DNA of 64,000 bases from Branchiostoma floridae (Eukaryota; Chordata; Leptocardii; Amphioxiformes; Branchiostomatidae): NCBI RefSeq assembly GCF_000003815.2, contig NW_023365886.1, positions 182,624-246,623 of the forward strand, given 5' to 3'. The position numbers and the translations under genes were made by a program. Positions 51,601 to 61,698 of this stretch are shown here, piece by piece. Position 1 is the stretch's first letter. Every line of letters starts with the position of its first letter. The notes beneath the pieces are model-generated. The model saw nothing but the letters and a program-made list of their open reading frames with translations, ran no database searches and was not told the origin of the DNA.

Positions 51601-52559
51601 AATGTAGGCTCTCTACGGGGCCAGTGCAACTCTGAGCCGCCAGTGCAATCATTCACACCCGGTAGCATTTTCCGGGTAGCACTTTGCCCAGTGGGAGTTG
51701 ATTAATCCCGTAGATGGCAAAATTAACTCCCACCGTGCAAAACTCCTACCGGGTGTGAAAGATTACCCCGGTGGTGGAAAGACCCTCCTGTCCCGAAGGT
51801 AGCCTGCCCAATCCACGGTAGACTGGATTCCAGGTTAAGAGGAGTCAAATGACAAGTCATTATATATTTACAACTTAGGTGCTGGCAAAATCAGAGTCAT
51901 GTATTTATGATGGAGAATTTGGGATGATTTGGCCCTTTACCAACAAGGGCCAGTCAACTCGGCCCAAAGAATCCTATTTGTAGTTTTACCAAACATATAA
52001 AATCATAAATTCAAGAAGTATCAACAGCTTACAACAACAAAAATGTGATCCTTACAATCACAACGAGGGGTTTTGCACGTAACGGGGCCAAAGTCCTGTG
52101 TAATTGATTTCAACACAGTAAACCATGCGTCATAACGTTAATTGTTTTATAAGAAGTCATATTAATTGAATATAGTTTGGCAGGTTTGCACACGTCTTAA
52201 TAATAAGCCATAAAAGGGGAAGGTTTCTGGATCTTGAAGTTTTAGTGATGCATCTATGTCATTTTACCATATAAAGTCCCAACACTAGCTTAGCAAATAC
52301 ACGCAACACGTACATGGTGACATAACCGGTAGCTAGCTATGCTATCTAGACTACAACGTAGGTTACGCCCCCCTCCCCACAACATAACAATGAACACACA
52401 AATTACGGCACAAACAGAAGGCTCACCGAGCTCTCTTTTCCTCTCCACGTTGTCCTCCCCTCCGTGCAGCAGACAGGTCAGGCTGAAGGGGTTAAAACTC
52501 GCTCCGTCCCGCTCTTTCTGCAAGTCTTGGTTGGTTTTGGTCCTTTTTGCAGACGACAT
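40157..52559 (-). CDS. ACOX1: Peroxisomal acyl-CoA oxidase 1, 14 exons, complete
   Basis: ACOX1 is the FAD-dependent first enzyme of peroxisomal beta-oxidation. It converts acyl-CoA to trans-2-enoyl-CoA and passes electrons to O2 to give H2O2. Exons in transcript order: 52559-52427, 51353-51194, 50704-50544, 50094-49987, 49007-48888, 48394-48279, 47564-47395, 45339-45177, 44096-43906, 43289-43128, 42516-42411, 42022-41876, 40966-40760, 40219-40157. All joints are GT-AG and in phase: 2,007 nt, 668 aa (human 660). The ATG at 52559-52557 is the first in frame; a TAA lies a few codons upstream. Landmarks: [58 protein letters not shown] and YEGENTVM with the catalytic Glu near residue 429 (421 in the mammalian enzyme). 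The C-terminus NKAKL is a PTS1-type peroxisomal signal. Exon count equals the 14 of the human gene. ACOX1 fits better than ACOX2/3 over its whole length. Confidence 0.96.
41044..41384. mobile_element. CAGGGCTTGAAAT MITE in ACOX1 intron 12
   Basis: Ends CAGGGCTTGAAATACTTTT and GGTATTTCGAGCCCTG with flanking GTTAG (41039-41043, 41385-41389). Interior TGCACTGGTGCAGGTAA-type repeats. Closest to the inner element at 9018-9778. Confidence 0.78.
42172..42312. repeat. Hairpin repeat in ACOX1 intron 11
   Basis: CCAAAAAACAGTTACT-type and GATTTTGGAAACGGTCAGACG arms are inverted as GACCGTTTCCAAAATC and AGTAACTGTTTTTTGG. The stretch after it (ATCTTATTACCTGGATGTCT) also follows the hairpin at 24104. Confidence 0.7.
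42826..43050 (+). mobile_element. tRNA-derived SINE, second copy
   Basis: GCAATGGCTAAGTGAGTAGAG (A-box region) and GAGTTTGATCCCC (B-box, 42874-42886) in the same order as at 23440, followed by shared GGACTAGC and GATAGGTGCTGC blocks. Located in ACOX1 intron 10. Confidence 0.72.
44605..45109. mobile_element. hAT-like MITE with perfect 8-bp duplication
   Basis: Ends CAGGGTTGTAGCCAGC and GCTGGCTACAACCCTG, flanked by GTACAGAC on both sides (44597-44604, 45110-45117). It contains an exact 140-bp tandem duplication. Located in ACOX1 intron 8, 60 bp from exon 8. Confidence 0.85.
44741..45020. repeat. Exact two-copy 140-bp tandem duplication
   Basis: 44741-44880 and 44881-45020 both run from CCCTGTCAAACACTATTTCC to TTTTTGTCTGTC with no difference that I can see. 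Confidence 0.93.
45177..45339 (-). CDS. ACOX1: ACOX1 exon 8 (parent of the 84-bp array)
   Basis: Encodes [20 protein letters not shown], then [20 protein letters not shown] and [11 protein letters not shown], matching ACOX1 right after KPG. It starts with one base (G) that completes a Gly codon and ends in phase 0. The first ~50 nt plus the acceptor are repeated 15 more times in the upstream intron (45340-46672); only this copy continues past QYK into LFPLL. Confidence 0.94.
45340..46672 (-). repeat. Minisatellite of ACOX1 exon 8 acceptor plus exon head, 15 extra copies
   Basis: On the gene strand each unit is CACCTTTACTTACACCTGTA, then CCCCATGTGTTMTACAG, then ~50 nt encoding [14 protein letters not shown]. 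Exon-like starts (high coordinate): 45426, 45513, 45599, 45683, 45769, 45853, 45943, 46030, 46114, 46201, 46285, 46369, 46453, 46537, 46621; the true exon starts at 45339. Spacings are 84 or 87, with two of 86 and one of 90. Because most units are multiples of three, long minus-strand ORFs run through it (141 and 295 codons). The two copies nearest exon 8 are in its frame with no stop. Confidence 0.95.
46684..46882. mobile_element. Short relative of the 1366-1723 hAT-like MITE
   Basis: GCAGGCTTTTAGCCAGGCATA at the left and TCCTAGCTAAAAGCCT at the right, with CTATTGAC / CTATTGAG flanks (7 of 8). It abuts the distal end of the ACOX1 exon 8 array. Confidence 0.68.
47395..52559 (-). CDS. ACOX1: ACOX1 exons 1-7: N-terminal helical and beta domains
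   Basis: Exon 1 begins [20 protein letters not shown], about eight residues longer at the N-terminus than the mammalian form. Exon 2 gives [19 protein letters not shown]. Exon 3 holds [12 protein letters not shown] and [13 protein letters not shown], the acyl/FAD-contacting segment. Exons 4-5 give [40 protein letters not shown] and [11 protein letters not shown]. Exon 6 gives [20 protein letters not shown] and [15 protein letters not shown]. Exon 7 gives [20 protein letters not shown] and ends [11 protein letters not shown]. The exon 7 donor is GTCAGG, a weaker site, and the following intron holds the exon 8 array. Confidence 0.95.
47667..47786. mobile_element. 120-bp hairpin MITE in ACOX1 intron 6
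   Basis: AATCTCCAAGCAGATGTTG and its exact inverse CAACATCTGCTTGGAGATT bracket ~80 bp. Confidence 0.75.
48486..48632. mobile_element. Hairpin element followed by C20/A12 tract
   Basis: AGCCTGGGTACCATCTGAT and CTACCAGGGCTCCTTG are inverted as CAAGGAGCCCCTGGTAGTAG and CATGGTACCCAGGCTA (48486-48587). A run of C (~20) and A (~12) follows at 48600-48632. Confidence 0.7.
48638..48841. mobile_element. TACTGTAAATGCA palindromic MITE (copy 6)
   Basis: TACTGTAAATGCATTTAAGT at the left; AACATTTCTGCATTTATAGTA at the right. It directly follows the poly-A tract at 48632 and ends 47 bp from ACOX1 exon 5. Confidence 0.78.
49517..49881. mobile_element. MITE with AGGCCACACC ends
   Basis: AAGGCCACACCAATTTAATT plus TTCACGGATT at the left are inverted as AATCCGTGAACC, AATTAAATCGGTGTGGCCT at the right (TIRs ~35 bp). 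Located in ACOX1 intron 4. Confidence 0.78.
50970..51022. repeat. (GT)n microsatellite
   Basis: Interrupted GT/TG run in ACOX1 intron 2. Confidence 0.9.
51556..51839. mobile_element. TTAA-flanked MITE in ACOX1 intron 1
   Basis: TTAACCTGGAATCCAGTCTA and TAGACTGGATTCCAGGTTAA are perfect 20-bp inverted ends with TTAA at the edges. Interior has paired ACACCCGGTAG / CTACCGGGTGT blocks. Confidence 0.85.
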
Positions 52560-55350
52560 TTTTCTTCTTCTTCACTTAACTCCAGATGTTACGTCACAGC
52601 TAACGTAACTCTACCAATTTCTGATATGATCCCTTCGTCTAGATTGCAAACGTTTCTTTCCCTGGCCCTTTGCTGTTCTGCGCTTCAGCTAAACGACACA
52701 GAGATCTTTCGGACTTTGACAACTTCAGACTTCCAACCCCCCAGCTGAACATAATCCGCCAGAACGTTGACCTCGTTTCGAGGGTCAAAGGTAGTGCGAC
52801 AGCAACGAAACGCAACAGAAAACTAGTAGGAGTTCCGCGACCTCATGCCTTCGCCAATTACAAATGATCTAACCTTTACAACTGGTGTATCAATTGTGGT
52901 TGTCATCAATTATGTAAATAAGGTACTCATTTTCATAGATTATACTAGTTGATCATCGCCTCCACCCAAATAACAGACGTACACAATCTTAATCGAATTT
53001 TCTGATAATACATGCAAATGAAGTCCTCATTTGCATAATCAATGTTAAATTGTGTTCATCTGTACATAATTTCCCAACACCACAAGTAAGAAATTCACGG
53101 AAAAACCTTGATAAAATAGTCGCGGTCGGCCAAAACAGGGCAACAAAGGTTTCTACGTGATTCTCACAAGTTTGCCTATCTGCAGCACTTATTTCAAATA
53201 TTATTCCAATAAGAGATATGTAAAATCAAAGTTGGCCTTCAAAATTCTCTCTTATACCTCGTTTAATGGAGGTAATCTTGAATAAGTGTTGATAGTAAAG
53301 TTAATATCCTCAAATGTGTGCTATGAAATGAAATGTTTTGCAATCAATGATTTAGAATGAAACTCGGAGCCTGAATTGATGTTTTATATAACATGCATTG
53401 GCATAATACCGGTAGTAAGACTTCTACCGGTAGATTAAAAATACTGGAACTTAAAGAGATCTACACATGCAACAATAGTTATTTCTGAGCTGTGCACACT
53501 TCAGACATCTAGGTGTCCAATACACCATTTACAAAGCATCGATAACGATGCATTCGAAGACAACAAGGCCAAAAGTTTTCAGTATACTTTTTTTTAAATT
53601 TCGGGGTAGGCAGCTCGTCGTGGGACGAACACACTGTCACATTCATTGCCAAATTTATATAGATCATAATTACACATGCTCACGGCACAAGACGAACATG
53701 ATTCAACAACAATCTTGAATTTCTGTTGGTGACCTACAACTCATGTAAAAGTGTGAAGAACCGTTGCATAATAGCCCGGATCTACGACTGAATGGGCAAA
53801 ATTGAACGTATGCAGCCATTTTCCCGCCATTTTTATATCTACGATAGCAGTGAAGTGTTACGTCATAGCGGTTGTGACGGACAGAAGTTAAATGAAAATT
53901 CTTGACAGTATACGTCCGTTTTCTCATAACATTTTGTATGCTCATGCAGGTTTATGTTTTATGCATTTACTGACAGAAAAGGAAGGAATATCAGAGGATG
54001 TATAAATGTACATAGCGGCAGTTAATTGTGCCGTCTTTCTTCCTACCGGTATTTTGTACCCCCTCCCAACCACGCGCCCGTTCGCCGTGTAATTCTGCGG
54101 CGTGTTACAATTACAATATTACGCTTTTTATAGCAGGATAAGAGTGGCAGAAAAGTTACACAGAAGAAGTGGCAAGGGTAACCTATAACAGCAACATGTA
54201 ACTGGAGAAAATGATGCGTTGACAATTTGTCAAATCAGTATGGCTAGAGAAATCGTCGTAAACGTACCGGTATTATCATAATAGATGTTAATGATATATA
54301 ATTTACAGAACAAAAAAGCAACAATGCTATACATTTCTTAACACAGTAGCACAGTAAGTCTAGGGTCATGATCAACTTATTCTTAAGTGGCAACTTATTC
54401 TATTGCAAACTGTCCACAGGTCATTACAATTAGAAATATACAGTTGAGTTGACATAGTAACAGAATTTTTCATGTTCATAATCTCCTGTTCAACAGCTGA
54501 GGACAGATGTCTGCACAGACGGGTTCACTCGCATCTTGGCCCAATCTAAGTAGACATGTTGTTTCGTTTACTTTAAGTAAATGCAATTGGAAGGTATTCG
54601 TCTCGATCATAAGATGCACAGTTGTGTTTCCAAATCATAGATTTACGCTTATCTCCGCTACTGTACAGATTGTTCCCCAGCTTCTTCATCGGGTGTGGTG
54701 GATCATACATGAAAAAAGATGACCTGACCTAAAAGGTCTCTAACAAATATGACCAGTCTCACCACAATTCATTCTAATTATAGTACTGTTAACTGAAGCA
54801 CCGTCACATACAGAAAGTACAGTGTAGACACCAAAACCATGTGACAAACTCCAATCCAAAACATACAGATAATCTGTGCCCCAGTAAAATCTTGACTAAC
54901 AAACTTTGCAATCGAGGAAAATGGTGCAAATAAACTTGACTAACACATGAACAGCATAACGTGCGTTGCGACAGATTACATTTGTGGATTTGGATGTGAC
55001 AGTACAAAGATCAATGGGTTATCCTCTAAATCTACGAAGGTAGCCCTACTAACTTATTGGTATTGGCCTCCCAAACCAAACCATCTTTGATTTTTACCTT
55101 TGATAGATCGTTGTGAACTGATCTTCTTAATGTCAAATGTCTCCTTTATCCACTGTACGTACAGTAGAAACGTGCCAACACACTTGTGAAAAAGAAAAGT
55201 TTTTGTAATCTCTTATAGGCCTTAATGTGCATCCACACAAGAGTCTAAAGAATCAGACTTAGACAAGGCATCATACTTCGAAGTTAAATGACAATGACGC
55301 ATATACCATCAGGTCACAAGTGAGTGCCCCCGCATTTGTCGCTTCCATGT
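52560..55350 (-). promoter_or_regulatory. Upstream region of ACOX1
   Basis: The first 300 bp upstream of the ATG are moderately GC-rich and probably hold the ACOX1 promoter and 5'UTR; no TATA box at a convincing distance was found. The rest is AT-rich with no recognised coding exon, tRNA or element. Confidence 0.35.
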
Positions 55351-55639
55351 GGCTTCAGATAAGGACACAACCCGCCGTACGTGCAATTTGTTCGTACGTT
55401 TTTTTTTTTTTTCGGAGGCCACGTCCGCCACGTATTTCTGAAAATGTTCAGGCTGTACAGGGCAGGCGCGTCGCCCGTACTCTCACGTGCGCATGTGGGG
55501 CCGGGGCGAATCCGCAGCCCGATGGCCCGATGGCACACAAAGTTTTGCCTGCACGTAACGTTCTACGGCGTGTCTGCGTGCTCAAAAATCCATCCGATTC
55601 CCTACGAGTTCGTACGGAGGCGGTACTTACCACGCATGG

Positions 55640-56800
55640 TCTTTTTAGCGAATGCCCACAAACGCCCACTCTAGAGAAGTCCGCGCTGCACGAATCTCAT
55701 TTTTTTCCCTTGGAATATGTCCACGTTGTGCTCCCATGTATTAATCCTGAGTTTCAAGTCAATCCATTGACCCGAAGTGACATAAATCAAAGTTTTCGAT
55801 TCTCGATGGTCTTTTTAGCGAACGCCCAGCAAAATGTCTTTTTAGCGAATGCCCACTATATCCACAAAAATATCAGCCGTCGCGCAACGACACCTAAACC
55901 TACCGCCACAAACATGTTCAAGATGGTGTCCCATTGATGTGTACGGAGTTTCCGTGCTTTACAAGCATTTTAAGTCCCTGTTTTTGGTTAAAATGTACGG
56001 CGCCGATACTGCCATACATTAACAATGGCAATTCAAAATGGCGGGCACTAGTCATGTGACCTCCTTGCGGGACTGTTCTATAAGTATCGCGGGAGGGACT
56101 GTTGTAGCATAGCTTATCATACAACCATTTTAGAGTGAATTCTGAACAAGATTTTAAATTCATAGTGCTATCATCTGACTGATATTTACATTGTGGTCCT
56201 TTTTTCTGTGCTATGATTACCCAGGTTTGAGGAACTTAGTGCAAATATGGATATTGATTCTCCTCAGTGCCCAATTAATGTACAAAAGGCTCAGACACAT
56301 TAGTGTTATAAACCTGACTAGGGGCAGGTAACCAATACTAGAAAAACATAGCTATTCATTATTAACAATACTATTTACATTATAATAATAACTCTTCACC
56401 AAACTGGACTTTTCTTATCTTTATTTATCACAGAAGCATTGTTACAATGAGGATTTGATTAGATGAGTATCTGTTACAGTGTGTACAAACTTATTTCAAA
56501 TACAAAAATGTATTTCATTTCACTTCCTAGATATTTTTAAAGTATTGGAAGGGGTTGACACGTTAACAATATTAATTGCATTATTTGTGTGCAGAAAAAT
56601 GTGACCACATGCTATTAATAGCCTATTTAATATAGTAATAAAATGTTGGAACATGGCATGAGCGGGCTACTATTCTGAGTACAGAAAGGAAATGTTTTAT
56701 AACAATTAGTTATGACGTAGAAAATTTCAATTGTAAAATGTACCTTTATTAACATTGACAAACAAATTGTTTTTCTCTTCTTAATAAATGGCGACAATAC
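55640..56800 (+). repeat. Foldback left arm
   Basis: Inverse of 58460-59590. Runs from GGTCTTTTTAGCGAATGCC to AATAAATGGCGACAATACAG. Contains CAAGATGGTGTCCCATTGAT and CAAAATGGCGGGCAC. Confidence 0.85.
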
Positions 56801-57965
56801 AGGTAAGTAAGGTGTGTTTCCTTTTATAACAGGCCAGGTAAGACGCCGTACAGGTAAATAAGGTGTGTTTCCTTTTATGGCAGACCAGGTAAGACACCGT
56901 ACAGGTGAGTAAGGTGTGTTTCCTTTTATGGCAGACCAGGTAAGACACCGTACAGGTGAGTAAGGTGTGTTTCCTTGACTACAGACTAGGTAAGACACCG
57001 TACAGGTGAGTAACGTGTATTTCCTTTGATTACAGACCAGGTAAGACACCGTACAGGTGAGTAACGTGTATTTCCTTTGATAACAGGCCAGGTAAAACAC
57101 CATACAGGTAAGTAAGGTGTGTTTCCTTTTATAACAGACCAGGTATGACACCGTACATGTGAGTAACGTGTATTTCCTTTGATTACAGACCAGGTAAGAC
57201 ACCGTACAGGTGAGTAACGTGTATTTCCTTTGATAACAGGCCAGGTAAAACACCATACAGGTAAGTAAGGTGTGTTTCCTTTTATAACAGACCAGGTAAG
57301 ACGCCGTACAGGTAAATAAGGTGTGTTTCCTTTTATAGCAGACCAGGTAAGACACCGTACAGGTGAGTAAGGTGTGTTTTCTTGACTACAGACTGGGTAA
57401 GACACCGTACAGGTGGGTAACGTGTATTTCCTTTGATTACAGACCAGGTAAGACACCGTACAGGTGAGTAACGTGTATTTCCTTTTATTACAGACCAGGT
57501 AAGACACCGTACAGGTAAGTAAGGTGTGTTTCCTTTTATAACAGATCAGGTAAGACGCCGCACAGGTAAATAAGGTGTGTTTCCTTTTATAGCAGACCAG
57601 GTAAGACACCGTACAGGTGAGTAAGGTGTGTTTCCTTGACTACAGACTGGGTAAGACACCGTACAGGTGGGTAACGTGTATTTCCTTTGATTACAGACCA
57701 GGTAAGACACCGTACAGGTAAGTAACGTGTATTTCCTTTTATTACAGACCAGGTAAGACACCGTACAGGTGAGTAACGTGTATTTCCTTTGATAACAGGC
57801 CAGGTAAAACACCATACAGGTAAGTAAGGTGTGTTTCCTTTTATAACAGACCAGGTAAGGCACCGTACAGGTGAGTAACGTGTATTTCCTTTGATTACAG
57901 ACCAGGTAAGGCACCGCACAGGTGAGTAAGGTGTGTTTCCTTTGCCTATAGACCAGATAGGGTAT
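56800..57965 (+). repeat. 51-bp tandem array, left half of foldback interior
   Basis: About 23 units of TACAGGTGAGTAACGTGTAT, then TTCCTTTGATTACAGACCAG, then GTAAGACACCG. Each unit contains a pyrimidine tract ending in ACAG, followed by CAG|GTAAG and CAG|GTGAGT-like motifs. 51 bp is 17 codons, so minus-strand ORFs of up to 242 codons result. Confidence 0.92.
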
Positions 57966-58054
57966 TATACAGGTGAGTAAAGCAATTTTCCTTTGCCTAT
58001 GGACCAGATAGGGTATTATACACTTAACTTACCTATACAATACCCTGCATGGTC

Positions 58055-58455
58055 TATATGCAAAGGAAAGACACCTTACTTGCCTGTATAATGCCCTATC
58101 TGTTCTATAGGCAAAGGAAAGTTGCTTTACTCACCTGCATAATACCCTATCTGGTCTATAGGCAAAGGAAAGACGCCTTACTCGCCTGTATAATGGCCTA
58201 TATGGTATATAGGCAAAGGAAAGACGCCTTACTCACCTGTGCGGTGTCTTACCTGGTCTGTAATCAAAGGAAATACGCGTTACTCACCTGTACGGTGTCT
58301 TACCTGGTCTGTTATAAAAGGAAACACACCTTACTTACCTGTATGGTGTCTTACCTGGTCTGCTATAAAAGGAAACACACCTTACTCACCTGTACGGTGT
58401 CTTACCTGGTCTGCTATAAAAGGAAACACACCTTACTTACCTGTATTGTTGTCAT
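58055..58455 (-). repeat. 51-bp tandem array, right half of foldback interior
   Basis: About eight units of the same 51-bp repeat in inverted orientation, with more diverged CTATAGGCAAAGGAAAG versions next to the centre. The array is about a third the length of the left half, so the two halves have changed copy number independently. Confidence 0.9.
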
Positions 58456-58459
58456 TTAT

Positions 58460-59590
58460 TAAGAAGAGAAAAACAATTTGTTTGTCAATGTTAATAAAGG
58501 TACATTTTACTATTGAAATTTTCTACGTCATAACTAAATGTTGTAAAACATTTCCTTTCTGTACTCAGAAGAGGAGCCCGCTCATGCCATGTTCCAACAT
58601 TTTATTAGACTACTAATAGCATGTGGTTACATTTTTCTGCACACAAATAATGCAATTAATATTGTTAATGTGTCAACCCCTTCCAATACTTTAAAAATAT
58701 CTAGGAAGTGAAATGAAATACATTTTTGTATTTGAAATAAGTTTGTACACACTGTAACAGATACTCATCTAATCAAATCCTCATTGTAACAATGCTTCTG
58801 TGATAAATAAAGATAAGAAAAGTCCAGTTTGGTGAAGAGTTATTATTATAATGTAAATAGTATTGTTAATAATGAATAGCTATGTTTTTCTAGTATTGGT
58901 TACCTGCCCCTAGTCAGGTTTATAACACTAATGTGTCTGAGTCTTTTGTACATTAATTGGGCACTGAGGAGAATCAATATCCATATTTGCACTAAGTTCC
59001 TCAAACCTGGGTAATTATAGCACAGAAAAAAGGACCACAATGTAAATATCAGTCAGATGATAGCACTATGAATTTAAAATCTTGTTCAGAATTCACTCTA
59101 AAATGGTTGTATGATAAGCTATGCTACAACAGTCCCTCCCGCGATACTTATAGAACAGTCCCGCAAGGAGGTCACATGACTAGTGCCCGCCATTTTGAAT
59201 TGCCATTGTTAATGTATGGCAGTATCGGCGCCGTACATTTTAACCAAAAACAGGGACTTAAAATGCTTGTAAAGCACGGAAACTCCGTACACATCAATGG
59301 GACACCATCTTGAACATGTTTGTGGCGGTAGGTTTAGGTGTCGTTGCGCGACGGCTGATATTTTTGTGGATATAGTGGGCATTCGCTAAAAAGACATTTT
59401 GCTGGGCGTTCGCTAAAAAGACCATCGAGAATCGAAAACTTTGATGTCACTTTGGGTCAATGGATTGACTTGAAACTCAGGATTAATACATGGGAGCACA
59501 ACGTGGACATATTCCAAGGGAAAAAAATGAGATTCGTGCAGCGCGGACTTCTCTAGAGTGGGCGTTTGTGGGCATTCGCTAAAAAGACCC
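58460..59590 (-). repeat. Foldback right arm
   Basis: Inverse of 55640-56800, nearly identical to it. Ends at GGCATTCGCTAAAAAGACC. Confidence 0.85.
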
Positions 59591-59699
59591 TCCCGTACTT
59601 ACCACTTATGGATCGCTAAAGGTTGCCCACGTTTTGGCACGTAGACAGCACGTATTTGCGCGTACGGCGGGCTGTGCCCTTAGCTTAAGGCTTCGGCCT

Positions 59700-61690
59700 A
59701 AACCGCTTGCAAAATCACAATAAACTTATTAGACTCTACATCTGTATGTATGCTCACTTATGTGAGGCGTCAACCGTTTTAGACATAACATTTTCATGCG
59801 TACAGCTGTCCCATAGCTAGGAGTATGAACGCTTACACGGTGCAACACTACTAGTAGTAATATCAAAACAAATGTTCCTTAAGATGAGAAATTGAAGAGA
59901 AAATTTCATTACAGTTGTTCCATTTCTTTCTATATATATATATATATACACCCGATGGCGTTATCATAATGTTAAGGAGAAAATCTAAAGCGATACAAAG
60001 ATTGAAACAAACAAGACACACACAATTACTTAAATGATTACCAATTACGTAGTTATATTTCTTCTTACATTTAGCGTTAACAACAATATTGCACTTGACC
60101 ATCTTTGTGGTGGAGTTTTCCCCAGGAAAGAAAGCAAAGAACGTAAAGTTACACAAGTTATCTGTTTGACAATTGTTTGAACATAGTCTTGACTTTGAGA
60201 AGAGAAAAGCAGGTCCAGATGAGCAATGTCATCTTTTACATTTTTGCTCGGAAACCAGAGTGGAAACCATGCCATGAATGGTACAGGTAGAAGATGATTT
60301 CTTGCTCCCTCTACTGGCACTGGCAGAATTGACGGCAGACTTGACACTTTTACTAGAAGAAGAATGAGTTGCCTGCCAAAGTAGTCCATGGGCAAGGACC
60401 ATTTTTTGTACCACCATTGTGCAATCACCAAAGTTTATTTTATATGTGTGATAGCAAGCTTTTACGTACAGCTTTCTTATTGTAATCATGTGACCAAATG
60501 ACGTCGTTAGAATTAACATAGCTAATTGGGGGGAGGGGCTAATTAAGTACAAAAGACCGGGACAAATTACCAACTTGGGACATCAATAGTTTTCTGTGAA
60601 AATCGGTTTACAGATAAAACATACCTTGGGAATCACAAAATTATCAATATTTTGCTATACTTAGTACATGTATCTTTAGGAAGTCATGAGTCTTTAAACT
60701 CATTTTGGGGGTACGTTCTGTGTAAAAAGCATTGTTGACTTTCCAACATCAGGCATTTATTTGGCCTATCTATGGGGTCTCTCATAATACGTTATGTTGA
60801 TTGACCATATCATTCCCTGCATCATGGAAAGTTTTGAGAGGCTCTGTAGAAGAAAAAAAAAGTGGTCAAAGTCAAAATATCGATCTTTCTCAAAAGTGTG
60901 ATGCCTTTATCTAATTCTAAATAAGGTAAATTTGGGGTCAACTGGTGCTCACTGGTTGCCATGACAACGGCCATTTTATCTATAAAGGCTTGTAATCTCG
61001 CCCATCACACTGAAGTGCTAAGATGGATTTAGCTGGCATGAGATCTGATTGTTGCTTCAAACGTTTCTGCTTGACCTGCAACAAGGTATGCACAAGATTG
61101 TACAGAAGGCCGTCTTTAGCAGATAGTGGTTGATCACGTGCAGAGCATGCGTGCAGCATTTTGTTGTACTGCTCACGCAGATACTTTGAGAGACTCAGAA
61201 CTCTGAACGGTTGACGGAAGTAAGTTTGACAGGAGAGATTGTCCAGAGATATTGGAGGATATTATTTAGAAGATGTACTTTATGAGAAGAGACGGCCAAG
61301 CAATGTCTACTCAGGGACTTGAGACATAGGAAGAAGCGTTTGGAGTCAGCCGTTTGGAAGAAAGCGCGGGCAAGACTGTATTTTTATGACTCAAAACAAG
61401 AAGCATATGTGTGGTCAGAGGGTTCGGCCAGTGTTTTCGTTAAGGTAGTGTATAGGAGTTATCTGAGAGATTGACAGATATCTAGCTATAGATGAAGAGA
61501 GAGAAGCATCGGAGCTTGAGATATGGAATATAAGTATCAGAGTCGTGTACTAGAACTGAGGAGAGGTTTACAGATGAGGAGGGTGAATTCTTTAAAAAAA
61601 ATTGAAAAAAGTATTTCTGAAAACTAAGTTTTTTTTCAGATCCAGTTTTGTTTCGGACCAGTCCAACACGAAAAACTGTTTTGTATCGGT
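59700..61690. other. Region without a recognised gene
   Basis: Contains a (TA)n run (59930-59948). Two overlapping minus-strand ORFs at 60045-60573 (128 and 114 codons) resemble nothing I know; one ends in a Ser/Lys-rich tail. A possible plus-strand first exon is at 61023-61085. The 61630-61700 stretch (GGACCAGTCCAACACGAAAA, then TATCGGTGCCCACCTCT) is a dispersed repeat also seen near 15205-15252. Confidence 0.4.
61023..61085 (+). CDS. Possible small first coding exon, unknown gene
   Basis: ATG followed by 20 codons (MDLAGMRSDCCFKRFCLTCN K) ends in AACAAG|GTATGC, a good donor. A TCTATAAAGG TATA-like box lies ~45 bp upstream (60977-60986). I do not recognise the peptide and found no convincing second exon in the window, so this may be chance. 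Confidence 0.2.
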
Positions 61691-61698
61691 GCCCACCT

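Larger units (their letters stand above)
55360..59690. mobile_element. Large foldback (inverted-repeat) element
   Basis: Two arms of ~1.15 kb (55640-56800 and the inverse of 58460-59590) are almost identical; only scattered single-base differences are visible. Between them lie 51-bp tandem repeats in opposite orientations meeting near 58025-58040. Outside the arms, a weaker match persists to the tips: AAGGACACAACCCGCCGTACG (55373) and the inverse of CGTACGGCGGGCTGTGCCCTT (59659-59679). GGTCTTTTTAGCGAATGCCC-type motifs recur in each arm. An 81-codon ORF is identical in both arms but resembles nothing I know. No transposase is present and no target duplication could be fixed. Confidence 0.8.

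Noticed and set aside
55320-55937. 205-codon ORF at the foldback left tip
   Set aside because: Runs across the element's tip and arm, with no domain; the equivalent frame is not preserved in the right arm's outer part.
56627-58616. ORFs of up to 242 codons (YLVCYKRKHTLLTC-type repeats)
   Set aside because: The 51-bp unit is 17 codons, so open frames persist automatically, on both strands and in more than one frame.
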